From contig JAHFUM010000002.1 in the NCBI GenBank assembly GCA_023265135.1, forward strand, positions 52,300 through 116,299: 64,000 nucleotides of DNA, written 5' to 3'. The translations under genes and the position numbers were made by a program. Positions 10,748 through 18,882 of this stretch are shown piece by piece (the first letter of the stretch is position 1; each line of letters opens with the position of its first letter). This DNA is from Nitrosarchaeum sp. (GTDB taxonomy: Archaea; Thermoproteota; Nitrososphaeria; Nitrososphaerales; Nitrosopumilaceae). A model generated the notes under the pieces. That model searched no databases and was not told the origin of the DNA. It saw only the letters and a program-made list of their open reading frames with translations.

Positions 10748-11596
10748 TCACTTGTTCTTTTTTATTACGTAATCAATCATTAAGGAAGGGATATCTACTC
10801 CGCATACTCTAACAGTATTTTTGTATTCAGTTGTATTGTTAACCTCATGAACTACTAATCCTCTTTCATTACTCTCCATCAAATCCACTCCTACTATGTC
10901 TCCTTGAACTGCATTTTTTGCCTTAATACACATTTCTTCCATCTCTGGTGTTACTTTGCATTCTTCTGCAGTTCCGCCTAGAGCCATGTTTGTCTTCCAA
11001 TTTCCTTTTCCTGACGTCCTGTAAATTGCTGCAACTATCTTGTCTCCTACCATTATTGCTCTGATATCTCTTGGTGGTCTGTTTACAAATTCTTCTAAAT
11101 AATGAACTTGATATATGGGATACATGCTTTCTCTGCTTTCAATAATTCCCTCTGCTGAATCTTTATCATTTAATTTTGAAATCAATCTTCCCCAACTCCC
11201 TACCGTTGGTTTGATCACTTTTGGATATCCATGTGTTTCTAGATGTTCTATTGCAGCGTCTTTTGAAAATGCAACGGTTGCATATGGTGTCGGAACTCCA
11301 TGTTTTTTTAGTAACATATGTGTGAATAATTTATTTCCTGCAAGAATTCCTGTGTTCAAACAATTAACCACATTTACACCCATTCCTTCAAGAGCTGCTG
11401 TAGAATGTAAATTTCGATAATAACTTACACACCTTTGGATAACTGGTCCATAGTCTTCTGGCTTTTTTTCTAAGTTTAATGCTAAATTCTTACAGTCAAC
11501 CATCTGTATGTCTATGTTCTTTTTTTTACCTGCTTCTAGTAGAGCCTTTTCTTCCCAACGGATGGTATCATAAAGAATTGTAACGTCAGGACTCAC
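10748..11596 (-). CDS. lysX: LysW-aminoadipate ligase (LysX, ATP-grasp)
   Basis: RimK-like ATP-grasp ligase of 282 residues that attaches 2-aminoadipate to the C-terminal glutamate side chain of LysW. The ATP-grasp motifs PKVIKPTVGSWGR, PPRDIRAIM and VNNTTEYKN are visible. The EYKNTVRVCGVDIP tail resembles LysX more than ArgX, whose counterpart here reads EFKG. GTG at 11596 overlaps the lysW stop by 4 nt (GTGA), implying translational coupling; a TTG at 11605 is possible but would overlap further. Its position beside homocitrate synthase and lysW supports the lysine arm. Confidence 0.88.
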   Translation of the reverse strand: MSPDVTILYDTIRWEEKALLEAGKKKNIDIQMVDCKNLALNLEKKPEDYGPVIQRCVSYYRNLHSTAALEGMGVNVVNCLNTGILAGNKLFTHMLLKKHGVPTPYATVAFSKDAAIEHLETHGYPKVIKPTVGSWGRLISKLNDKDSAEGIIESRESMYPIYQVHYLEEFVNRPPRDIRAIMVGDKIVAAIYRTSGKGNWKTNMALGGTAEECKVTPEMEEMCIKAKNAVQGDIVGVDLMESNERGLVVHEVNNTTEYKNTVRVCGVDIPSLMIDYVIKKNK

Positions 11597-11760
11597 TGTC
11601 CCCAATCCTCGCCAACCGACTGGGCAGGCTTTAATTGGAAACCATTTTGGCCTTTTGCTAATTCAAAACTTGCGCCACATTCCGGACATGTTACAATTTC
11701 TCCTTCCACAGCATCTTTTGGAACGGAAATATCTGCATCACATTCTTCACATTTTGACAT
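11593..11760 (-). CDS. lysW: LysW amino-group carrier protein, copy 1 (ends in EDWGQ)
   Basis: A 55-residue carrier missed by a length-limited gene search. The zinc-binding pairs CEEC (residues 4-7) and CPEC (25-28) are present, and the protein ends GEDWGQ. LysW carries the growing amino acid on the gamma-carboxyl of its last residue, which is normally glutamate, giving the tail EDWGE. Here the last codon is CAG (Gln), while the second copy at 17383-17550 ends in the normal Glu. The gene lies 22 nt after the homocitrate synthase gene and overlaps lysX by 4 nt. Identity is clear; whether this copy can be charged is open. Confidence 0.88.
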   Translation of the reverse strand: MSKCEECDADISVPKDAVEGEIVTCPECGASFELAKGQNGFQLKPAQSVGEDWGQ

Positions 11761-11782
11761 GTTTTCTCCTTACGTTCCCTCT

Positions 11783-12949
11783 TTATTTATCATTAATTAT
11801 CTTTTTTTCAAGTCTATCTTCGAGTGGAATCTCGATTAAATCACCCATTCGGAGTTCTTTTAATCCTGTGGCTACTGCTTTAGCGCCCTCATCGTCTTTT
11901 TCAAGGCCTAAAATTGACATAAGATATGCGGCACCAGTTTTTCCTGCCAATTCTCCAAATACGATTCTTCTTGTATTTCCAACGGCTCTTGGTGGAATTG
12001 GCTCATAAGCTGCAGGATTTCGCAGAATTGCTGCAAGGTGTGTTCCAGCTTTGTGTTTGTATGCAGAAGAACCAACAATTGGTTTTGAATCGTATGGCTT
12101 AATCGAAGTATAATTCTCAATTAGTCTGGACAAATCTAACAGCATATCCAATCTGAAATCATTTGGAGATTTGTAAAGATATGTCAATGCTACTGCAACT
12201 TCTGCAAGAGGTGGAATGCCTGTTCTTTCTCCTATTCCGTCAATAGTAGTATGAATCTGATCTACTCCGGCGTCACATGCAGAAAATGCATTAGCTACCG
12301 CAAATCCAATGTCGTTATGAACATGTGCATCAAGTGGAACATCTATTACATTCCTTACTGTTTTAACAAAATTATACATGCCAATTGGACGCATAATTCC
12401 AACAGTGTCTGGCAAACTTATCCTGTCTACTCCTGCTTCTTCAATTGCCTTACAAATCTTTAACAAAAATTCTGGCTCTGCTCTACTTCCATCTTCAACT
12501 GTAAATCTAATTTTTAGTCCATGTGATTTTGCATATTCTACCGTCTCTACTGCCCTGTCCATAGCTTCCTCTCTTGTGATTCGAAGCTTGTCTTTTAGAT
12601 GAATATCTGAAATTCCAAGATATGCAGCACACCATTTTGCATCACAGCTCAATGATATGTCAATATCCTCTTTGAGAGCTCTTCCATGAGATACAATGTC
12701 TGCTTTGAGTCCTTGCTTGATGATTGTTTTAGTTGCTTCCTTATGATCTCTGGAAACAACTGGTGAAATTTCAATCTGATCTACTCCAAAATAATCTAGC
12801 ATCCATGCAATCTGTATTCTTTGTTTGTTTGTAAATGAAACTCCTGGATGTTGTTCTCCTTCTCTCAGAGTACTATCTAATACTTTGATCTTCTTTGGAT
12901 TTTTGTCATATGCATTGTAGATATTTGCATAGTGATTCGGATCTTTCAT
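11783..12949 (-). CDS. Homocitrate synthase-like enzyme (LeuA/NifV family)
   Basis: A 388-residue alpha-isopropylmalate/homocitrate synthase family enzyme. It would condense acetyl-CoA with 2-oxoglutarate, the entry step of the aminoadipate route to lysine. The family start motif LDSTLREGEQHPG (about 24-36) and the metal motif HVHND are visible. No C-terminal leucine-responsive LeuA domain is present, as expected for homocitrate synthase. It directly precedes lysW and lysX on the minus strand, which favours the lysine role over leucine synthesis or citramalate synthesis. Its promoter region contains a 16-bp palindrome. Confidence 0.85.
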   Translation of the reverse strand: MKDPNHYANIYNAYDKNPKKIKVLDSTLREGEQHPGVSFTNKQRIQIAWMLDYFGVDQIEISPVVSRDHKEATKTIIKQGLKADIVSHGRALKEDIDISLSCDAKWCAAYLGISDIHLKDKLRITREEAMDRAVETVEYAKSHGLKIRFTVEDGSRAEPEFLLKICKAIEEAGVDRISLPDTVGIMRPIGMYNFVKTVRNVIDVPLDAHVHNDIGFAVANAFSACDAGVDQIHTTIDGIGERTGIPPLAEVAVALTYLYKSPNDFRLDMLLDLSRLIENYTSIKPYDSKPIVGSSAYKHKAGTHLAAILRNPAAYEPIPPRAVGNTRRIVFGELAGKTGAAYLMSILGLEKDDEGAKAVATGLKELRMGDLIEIPLEDRLEKKIINDK

Positions 12950-12974
12950 TACAGAAAACGTTCAGATAAATTGA

Positions 12975-12990
12975 GAATATAAGTATATTC
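12975..12990. promoter_or_regulatory. Palindromic operator over the TATA region of the lysine operon
   Basis: GAATATA-AG-TATATTC is a perfect 7-bp inverted repeat with a 2-bp centre, 26-41 nt upstream of the homocitrate synthase ATG. It coincides with the expected TATA position. An Lrp-family regulator gene ends about 75 nt further upstream, so repression by that regulator is a reasonable inference. Confidence 0.5.
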
Positions 12991-13065
12991 GTACTACTTT
13001 CGCTGAAAATTGAATATTGTGATCCTAATTTAGGCAAGTATCAAAATTATAAACCGAAAGTCGTT

Positions 13066-13488
13066 TTATGCTACTTTTCTTAAAATAATTACTGTATTTG
13101 TGTCAATGACGCCTGGAATTTTTCTTAATGCATCTATACTACTGTTTATCTCAGAGATATTTGTCGCACTGATGATTGTTGTTATGTCATACTGACCTGT
13201 AATCTCATAAACTGTTTTTACCCCTTCTAATTTTGAAAGTTTTTCTGAAACTTTTGATGTGTCCGTTGCAGAATCCACCGATATCAACACAATGGCACTT
13301 GTTGCATTCTCCTCCCCTATCTCAACGGTGAACCTTTTGATGGTTCCACTGTCTACAAGATTTTTCACTCTTCTTCTAACTGCTGATTCTGATAATTTTA
13401 GTTTCTTTCCAATGTCTACAAATGATTCTCTAGAATCCTCTTTGAGAAAGTTTATTATTTTTTCGTCTATCTTGTCTTTATACAGTAT
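13066..13488 (-). CDS. Lrp/AsnC family regulator with a non-standard start
   Basis: Full Lrp-like protein of about 140 residues: an N-terminal helix-turn-helix (DIGKKLKLSESAVRRRV) and a C-terminal RAM ligand-binding domain (VKTVYEITGQYDITTII). An in-frame TAG limits the reading frame upstream, and no ATG, GTG or TTG exists before the GTG at 13368. A start there would delete the DNA-binding helix. The only plausible full-length starts are ATA 13488 or CTG 13485, preceded by a GAGGAG Shine-Dalgarno-like sequence. The gene overlaps the end of lysJ. It sits between the arginine and lysine arms and probably senses lysine or arginine, like LysM of Sulfolobus. Confidence 0.8.
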   Translation of the reverse strand: MLYKDKIDEKIINFLKEDSRESFVDIGKKLKLSESAVRRRVKNLVDSGTIKRFTVEIGEENATSAIVLISVDSATDTSKVSEKLSKLEGVKTVYEITGQYDITTIISATNISEINSSIDALRKIPGVIDTNTVIILRKVA

Positions 13489-14653
13489 TTTTCTGCTCCT
13501 CTATAGTCAGTACTGCATCTAGGGTTTGTAAAACTTTCGTTATGTCTTCTTTAGATATTACTAATGGTGGTAGGATTCTTAGAATATTTCTGCCTGAATA
13601 CAGCATTAGGACACCTTCTTTCATAAGGTTCATTAGAATGTCTTTCACCTCGAATTTCAATTCTACGCCTATCATCAACCCTTTTCCTCTTATCTCTCTG
13701 ATTATGGAGTGTTTTTCTTTCAGTTTTTCCAATCCTTCTCTGAATATTTTTCCCATCTTCTCAGAATTTTCAATCAGACCATCTTGAGTAAGTGCTTGTA
13801 ACGTTGCTATCCCTGCAGCACACGAAAGAGGGTTTCCTCCAAATGTTGAAGAATGTTCCCCCTTGCTCATTGAGGCAAGAATATCAGGTCTTACTAAAGT
13901 TGCACCCATTGGAACTCCTCCCGCAATTCCTTTTGCAAGACATAGAATGTCTGGTGCAGTATTCCAATGATCACATGCCCATAATCGTCCTGTTCTGCCT
14001 AATCCTGCTTGTATTTCGTCAAAAATTAGTATAATTCCTTTTTCATCACAAACCTTTCTCACGTCTTGTAAAAATCCGTCAGGTGCAACATTGATGCCAC
14101 TTTCTCCTTGAATAGGTTCTAAAATAACAAATGCAGTATCTTCATCAATTGTGGAACGAAGAGATTCAATATCTCCAAATGATGCAAAAGAAACTTTTTC
14201 AACTAATGGTTCAAATGCTTTTTTGTATTTTGGATTAAATGTTAGTGAAAGAGCTCCAAGTGATTTTCCATGATATGATCCTTTCATTGCCACCATTCCT
14301 TTTTTGCCAGTGAACTTTCTGGCAAATTTTATTGCTGCTTCTACTGCCTCTGCACCGCTGTTATTTAGATGAACTTGTGTCAGTCCCTTTGGTGCAAGAC
14401 CAATTAATGTTTTAAGAAATTCTTCTCTGGTTTTATTGTATAGCGAACTATGCACTGTGATTATCTTATCTACTTGTTCTTTGATTGCTTTTACAACTCT
14501 TTTATTTTGATGTCCTACAATTGCTACACCGTATCCTCCCATACAATCTATGTACTCTTTTCCGTCGATATCCCAAACGTGTGCACCAATTCCTTTTTCA
14601 ATTGTAACTGGAAATCTCTGATACAATCCCCCCATAAAGTCATCTTCAGTCAT
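13478..14653 (-). CDS. lysJ: Acetylornithine/LysW-aminoadipate semialdehyde aminotransferase
   Basis: Class III PLP aminotransferase of 391 residues. It aminates LysW-bound aminoadipate semialdehyde, or the glutamate semialdehyde equivalent. The PLP lysine is in CLAKGIAGGVPMGA, with the cofactor aspartate in ILIFDEIQAG. It overlaps lysZ by 8 nt at its start and the Lrp gene at its end. As the only such aminotransferase in the cluster, it must serve both lysine and arginine branches, an inference from gene content. Confidence 0.92.
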   Translation of the reverse strand: MTEDDFMGGLYQRFPVTIEKGIGAHVWDIDGKEYIDCMGGYGVAIVGHQNKRVVKAIKEQVDKIITVHSSLYNKTREEFLKTLIGLAPKGLTQVHLNNSGAEAVEAAIKFARKFTGKKGMVAMKGSYHGKSLGALSLTFNPKYKKAFEPLVEKVSFASFGDIESLRSTIDEDTAFVILEPIQGESGINVAPDGFLQDVRKVCDEKGIILIFDEIQAGLGRTGRLWACDHWNTAPDILCLAKGIAGGVPMGATLVRPDILASMSKGEHSSTFGGNPLSCAAGIATLQALTQDGLIENSEKMGKIFREGLEKLKEKHSIIREIRGKGLMIGVELKFEVKDILMNLMKEGVLMLYSGRNILRILPPLVISKEDITKVLQTLDAVLTIEEQKNTV

Positions 14654-15449
14654 GTCGAATCACCGTACAATTATCGTGTGCTATGGCCGATGATATAGGA
14701 TTTTCTCTTTGACCATTTGCAATGAGTGCTTCTTTCACTCCCATATCTAGCGCTTCAGTGGATGCAAGAATTTTCTTTTCCATACCTGGACCTATCTTTG
14801 GTCTGATCTCCTTTGCTTCTGCTAAAGTCAATTTAGTTACAAGTTTGTTATCCATCAAAAGTCCATCCACATTTGTAATGAACAATACTTTGTCACATCC
14901 TACACTTCCTGCTACATATGCCGCAGCTCTGTCTCCATCAACATTGAGAAACTCTGATTCTTCACTAATTGCAATAGGTGAAATCACAGGTGTCAAACCT
15001 TGGTCAAGAAGTGATTTGATGAAAACCGAATTTATTTTTGTAATTTTACCCGTATAACCTCCATCGATTGCCTGTTTTCGACCTTTTTCATTTACAATTA
15101 GCAGTGTTTTCTTTCTTTCTGCTTCAATTACTCTGGCATCAACACCTGAAAGACCAATTGCATTGATTCCATTTTTTTGAAGCATCTGGACAATTGTTTT
15201 GTTGATTCTTCCAGACATGACCATTGTGAAAATCTCTGCAGTCTCTTTGTCTGTGTATCTGCTTTTTATTCCGCTAGGTGATGTTACAAATTTTGGTTCT
15301 TTTCCAAGTTGCTCACAAACTTTTGTAACTTCTTTTCCTCCCCCATGAACTATGATTAACCCTTCTGTCTCTGCAACTTTTTTGATATCTGAAATAGTTG
15401 ATGGGTGTAAATTATCTACAACACTCCCACCGATTTTGATTGTGATCAT
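14646..15449 (-). CDS. lysZ: LysW-aminoadipate/glutamate kinase (ArgB-like)
   Basis: Amino acid kinase family protein of 267 residues that phosphorylates the carrier-bound substrate. The glycine-rich ATP motif IKIGGSV is at the N terminus and HGGGKEV follows near residue 36. The central NVDGDRAAAYVAG segment matches ArgB-type kinases. It overlaps lysJ by 8 nt and follows lysY with a 2-nt gap, so tight coupling within the operon is expected. One kinase for two carriers implies bifunctionality. Confidence 0.92.
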   Translation of the reverse strand: MITIKIGGSVVDNLHPSTISDIKKVAETEGLIIVHGGGKEVTKVCEQLGKEPKFVTSPSGIKSRYTDKETAEIFTMVMSGRINKTIVQMLQKNGINAIGLSGVDARVIEAERKKTLLIVNEKGRKQAIDGGYTGKITKINSVFIKSLLDQGLTPVISPIAISEESEFLNVDGDRAAAYVAGSVGCDKVLFITNVDGLLMDNKLVTKLTLAEAKEIRPKIGPGMEKKILASTEALDMGVKEALIANGQRENPISSAIAHDNCTVIRHD

Positions 15450-15451
15450 TT

Positions 15452-16498
15452 CTATACTGGAGTAAGCGGTGTGTATCTCAAGCCATCCATTTCATCAAAG
15501 CCACACATTACATTCATGTTTTGTATGGCAGAACCAGCTGCACCTTTCATTAGATTATCTGATGCTGACATGACAATCAGTCTGTGATTTTCTTCGTCTA
15601 TGTCAAAACCTATGTCACAAAAGTTTGAACCGACAACAAATTTTGGATCTGGGAATTTATACAATCCCTTTTTATCTCGAATTAATCGAATGAATCTTTC
15701 TTGACCATAAGTTTCACGAAATATTTTCCATAGTTCTTTTTCATCCATATCTTTTTTCATAAATGTGTGATTTGTACATAAAATTCCACGAACCACATCT
15801 ACTGCATGTGGACTCATTGACACATGAATCTTTTTTCCTGCAATTTCACTTAGCTCCTGCTCTATTTCTCCGGTGTGCCTGTGTTTTGCTGGCTTGTATG
15901 GTCTTATGACTCCTGCTCTCATTGCATGAGCAGTTCCTGAACCTGAACCTGCACCTGAGGAACCAATTTTGGAGTCTACAATGATGTGTTCTAAATCAAT
16001 TAGATCATTTCTGATAAGTGGAGCAAGTGCTAACATGGAAGTTACTGCCATACATCCAGGACAAGAAACCAACTGTGCTTTTTTGATTTGCTCTCTGTGT
16101 AACTCTGGAACACCAAATACTGATTTTGGTAAATAATCTGGATGTGGATGTTCCCAACCATACCATTTATCATAATCTGCAGCATTGTGTAATCTGTAAT
16201 CTGCACTCAAATCGATAACCTTCATACCTCTATCATACAATGCTTTTACAATTTCAGTTGCTGTTCCATGTGGAACTGCAGTAAATACTATATCACACTT
16301 ATCCGTCATTTTGTCATAATCTAATTCCGAAAAAATAAGATCTGTAAATCCTTTCAAACTTGGTTGAATTCTGTGAAGGTACTCGCCAACATGTTGTCGT
16401 GAGGTGACCATTGCGATCTCTATATCTGGATGATTTACTAAGAGGCGAATTGTTTCTCCACCGACATAACCTGATGCTCCTACGACACCAACTTTCAT
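15452..16498 (-). CDS. lysY: LysW-aminoadipyl/glutamyl phosphate reductase (ArgC-like)
   Basis: NADPH-dependent reductase of 348 residues. The N-terminal Rossmann motif GVVGASGYVGGE is clear, and the active-site cysteine lies in VSCPGCMAVTSML. It reduces the carrier-bound acyl phosphate to the semialdehyde. It lies between argX and lysZ. Its closeness to ArgC means arginine-only activity could not be excluded from sequence, but no second reductase is present in the cluster. Confidence 0.92.
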   Translation of the reverse strand: MKVGVVGASGYVGGETIRLLVNHPDIEIAMVTSRQHVGEYLHRIQPSLKGFTDLIFSELDYDKMTDKCDIVFTAVPHGTATEIVKALYDRGMKVIDLSADYRLHNAADYDKWYGWEHPHPDYLPKSVFGVPELHREQIKKAQLVSCPGCMAVTSMLALAPLIRNDLIDLEHIIVDSKIGSSGAGSGSGTAHAMRAGVIRPYKPAKHRHTGEIEQELSEIAGKKIHVSMSPHAVDVVRGILCTNHTFMKKDMDEKELWKIFRETYGQERFIRLIRDKKGLYKFPDPKFVVGSNFCDIGFDIDEENHRLIVMSASDNLMKGAAGSAIQNMNVMCGFDEMDGLRYTPLTPV

Positions 16499-16525
16499 GA
16501 TAATCCTCCCGCAAGGAAGTATAAT

Positions 16526-17383
16526 TTATTTCCTAACATAGTTTAAAGCAAATTCTACCATTTCTTTTGGAATATTTCGTTGTGAAACTCTTGAAAGCCC
16601 CTTGAACTCTACAGTATTGTTAACCTCATGTACTACTAATCCTCGTTTTTGATCCTCCATAATGTCGATCCCTAAAATTCCACCACCCATAGCTTTTGAT
16701 GCTTTTGTAGCAACATCTTCGATCTCTTTTGTGATCTCACATAACTCTGGATCTGCGCCCAATGCTATGTTTGTTTTAAAACCCCCTGATGATTTTCTAT
16801 ACATTGCAGCTATTGGTTCATCGCCAATTGTTATTACTCGAATGTCTCTTGGTGGTCTGTTTATCAATTCTTGAAGATAGAAAATTCTATCATGTGGACT
16901 ATCTGTGATATCTCTAATCTCAAATAAAGCATCAGCTGTATCTTTGTCTTTTAGTTGCATAACTCCTCTGCCCCAGCTTCCTATGACTGGTTTGATTACA
17001 AGGGGGTATCCAACTTTTTCTATATTTTCTGATGCACTTTCGCTTGAAAATGAAAAATATGTTTTTGGTGTAGGGACGTTGTGTTTTTTCAAAAGTAGAG
17101 TCATGAACATTTTATTTCCACACTGGTTTGCTACTTGAAATTTATTGAGTACTGGCACATCCATAAATTCAAGACTGGCAGTAAAGTGGAGTCCTCTAAA
17201 ATAACTGACGCATCTTTCTAAAACAACATCTCCAAAGTCAAAATCATTCCTTTTACTATCTGTATTGATTTGGGTGATTTTTGCGTCTAGCATTACTGCA
17301 TCGTGACCTAGATCTGATGCCTCTTTTTCAAGCATCTTTTCTTCCGTTCTTAGGCGGTCAAACACAATACAAATTTTTGACAT
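16526..17383 (-). CDS. argX: LysW-glutamate ligase (ArgX, ATP-grasp)
   Basis: Second RimK-like ATP-grasp ligase, 285 residues, paralogous to the lysX copy at 10748. Motifs PLVIKPVIGSWGRG and PPRDIRVIT are shared. The substrate-side segment reads VNNTVEFKG followed by LSRVSQRNIP, the EFKG form seen in ArgX enzymes that charge glutamate. It overlaps the lysW copy 2 stop by 1 nt and is two genes from argG, which supports the arginine arm. Assignment of ArgX versus LysX rests on this motif and on neighbours. Confidence 0.86.
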   Translation of the reverse strand: MSKICIVFDRLRTEEKMLEKEASDLGHDAVMLDAKITQINTDSKRNDFDFGDVVLERCVSYFRGLHFTASLEFMDVPVLNKFQVANQCGNKMFMTLLLKKHNVPTPKTYFSFSSESASENIEKVGYPLVIKPVIGSWGRGVMQLKDKDTADALFEIRDITDSPHDRIFYLQELINRPPRDIRVITIGDEPIAAMYRKSSGGFKTNIALGADPELCEITKEIEDVATKASKAMGGGILGIDIMEDQKRGLVVHEVNNTVEFKGLSRVSQRNIPKEMVEFALNYVRK

Positions 17384-17550
17384 TACTCTCCCCAGTCTTC
17401 GCCTACGGTTTCTGCTTGTTTTAGCTCAACAGTAGATCCAATTTTTTTTGCGATCTCAAAGTCGGCGCCACAATCAGGACAGGAGATAATCTCTCCAACA
17501 GAGGCATCGTCTGGGATGTTAAGAGTTGCATCACATTCTTTACAGTTCAT
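17383..17550 (-). CDS. lysW: LysW amino-group carrier protein, copy 2 (ends in EDWGE)
   Basis: A 55-residue zinc-ribbon carrier. CKEC (residues 3-6) and CPDC (24-27) bind zinc, and the C terminus GEDWGE supplies the canonical acceptor glutamate. ATG 17550 overlaps the argG stop by 4 nt (ATGA), and its TAA overlaps the argX ATG by 1 nt, so argG-lysW-argX read as a coupled unit. This carrier can be charged by ArgX and possibly also by LysX. Confidence 0.92.
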   Translation of the reverse strand: MNCKECDATLNIPDDASVGEIISCPDCGADFEIAKKIGSTVELKQAETVGEDWGE

Positions 17551-18746
17551 GTTTTTGTTGACCTTTTCTTTTGTAATTTATTAGCTTCTGTTGATTGAAT
17601 TCCCCACAATTCTACAAATCCTTTTGCCAATCTTTGATCAAAAGTTGATTCAGTACCATAAGTGGCGATCTTGTGACTATATAGTGAATACTCTGATTTT
17701 CTTCCCACAACACGGATACTTCCTTTGAAGAGCTTTAGTTTTACAGTTCCTGATACTGGTTTTTGCGATGTTTGGATAAATGCATCCAGATCTTGTTTTA
17801 GTGGGTCTTGCCATAATCCTGAATATGCAAGATATGCCCACTCATCATCGATAATTGATTTAAATTTATTTTCATGTTTTGTGTGAACCATTTTTTCTAA
17901 ATCCGAATGAGCTTCAATAAGACACAGGGCTCCTGGAGTTTCGTAAACTTCACGAGATTTTATTCCGACTACTCTGTCTTCTATATGATCAACAATTCCT
18001 ACTCCTGCATCTCCTGCTTTTTTATTTACATACTCGATTAATTTTATTGGCTCAAGAATTTTTCCATCAACTGCAACTGGTATTCCTTTTTCAAATTTTA
18101 TTTCCATGTATGTTGGCTTGTCTGGTAAATTCTTCGTTTTTACCCAAATGAATGCATCTTCAGGAGGTTCGTTGTATGGATCTTCTAATACTCCTCCCTC
18201 AATTGCACGTCCCCATAAATTTTGATCAATGCTGAATCTTTTTGCTACTGAATCAATCTCAATTCCATGTTTTTTAGCAAATTCTAACTCTGTTACTCTG
18301 TCTAAATTCTTGTCTCGAATTGGTGCAATAATTGGTAAATCAGAACCGGAACGTAATGTAATGTCAAATCTTACTTGATCATTTCCTTTGCCTGAACATC
18401 CATGTGCAAGTGCTGTTACTTTTTCTTTTTTTGCAATCTCTAAAACTTTTTCCGCAATTAATGGTCTTGCCAATGCTGTTGCCAGACAATATTTTTTTTG
18501 ATAGAGTGCATTTGCCTTAATTGACGGAAATATGAAATTTTCAACAAACTCCTTTCTTGCATCTACATTGTAATGTTTTATCACTCCAAGTTTTTTTGCT
18601 TTGGCCTCGATTTTTTTCTGATCATCACCTTGACCTACATCTACTGTGACTGTTATGACGTCCATATCATATTCTTCTTGAAGATATTTTACTACGACTG
18701 ATGTATCTAGTCCTCCAGAAAATGCAAGAATTCCTCTTTCAGTCAT
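17547..18746 (-). CDS. argG: Argininosuccinate synthase
   Basis: About 399 residues; condenses citrulline and aspartate with ATP in arginine synthesis. The N-terminal PP-loop ILAFSGGLDTSV and the ALAHGCSGKGNDQVRF block are diagnostic. ATG 18746 is chosen; an in-frame ATG at 18755 would add three residues. An AT-rich box near 18771-18781 is about 30 nt before 18746. It leads the minus-strand arginine/lysine run and is divergent from the ABC transporter at 18883. Confidence 0.93.
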   Translation of the reverse strand: MTERGILAFSGGLDTSVVVKYLQEEYDMDVITVTVDVGQGDDQKKIEAKAKKLGVIKHYNVDARKEFVENFIFPSIKANALYQKKYCLATALARPLIAEKVLEIAKKEKVTALAHGCSGKGNDQVRFDITLRSGSDLPIIAPIRDKNLDRVTELEFAKKHGIEIDSVAKRFSIDQNLWGRAIEGGVLEDPYNEPPEDAFIWVKTKNLPDKPTYMEIKFEKGIPVAVDGKILEPIKLIEYVNKKAGDAGVGIVDHIEDRVVGIKSREVYETPGALCLIEAHSDLEKMVHTKHENKFKSIIDDEWAYLAYSGLWQDPLKQDLDAFIQTSQKPVSGTVKLKLFKGSIRVVGRKSEYSLYSHKIATYGTESTFDQRLAKGFVELWGIQSTEANKLQKKRSTKT

Positions 18747-18882
18747 AAAACACATTTTCCGGTCGTATTTTGGAATTTATCTTTTGTGATACGCTGAAAA
18801 ACAAAAATCTCTTTCACATTTTTCTAACTAGCTTGAGCTAAAATTCGATGATTATTTAACAGTCAAAATATAACGCTGTTTT

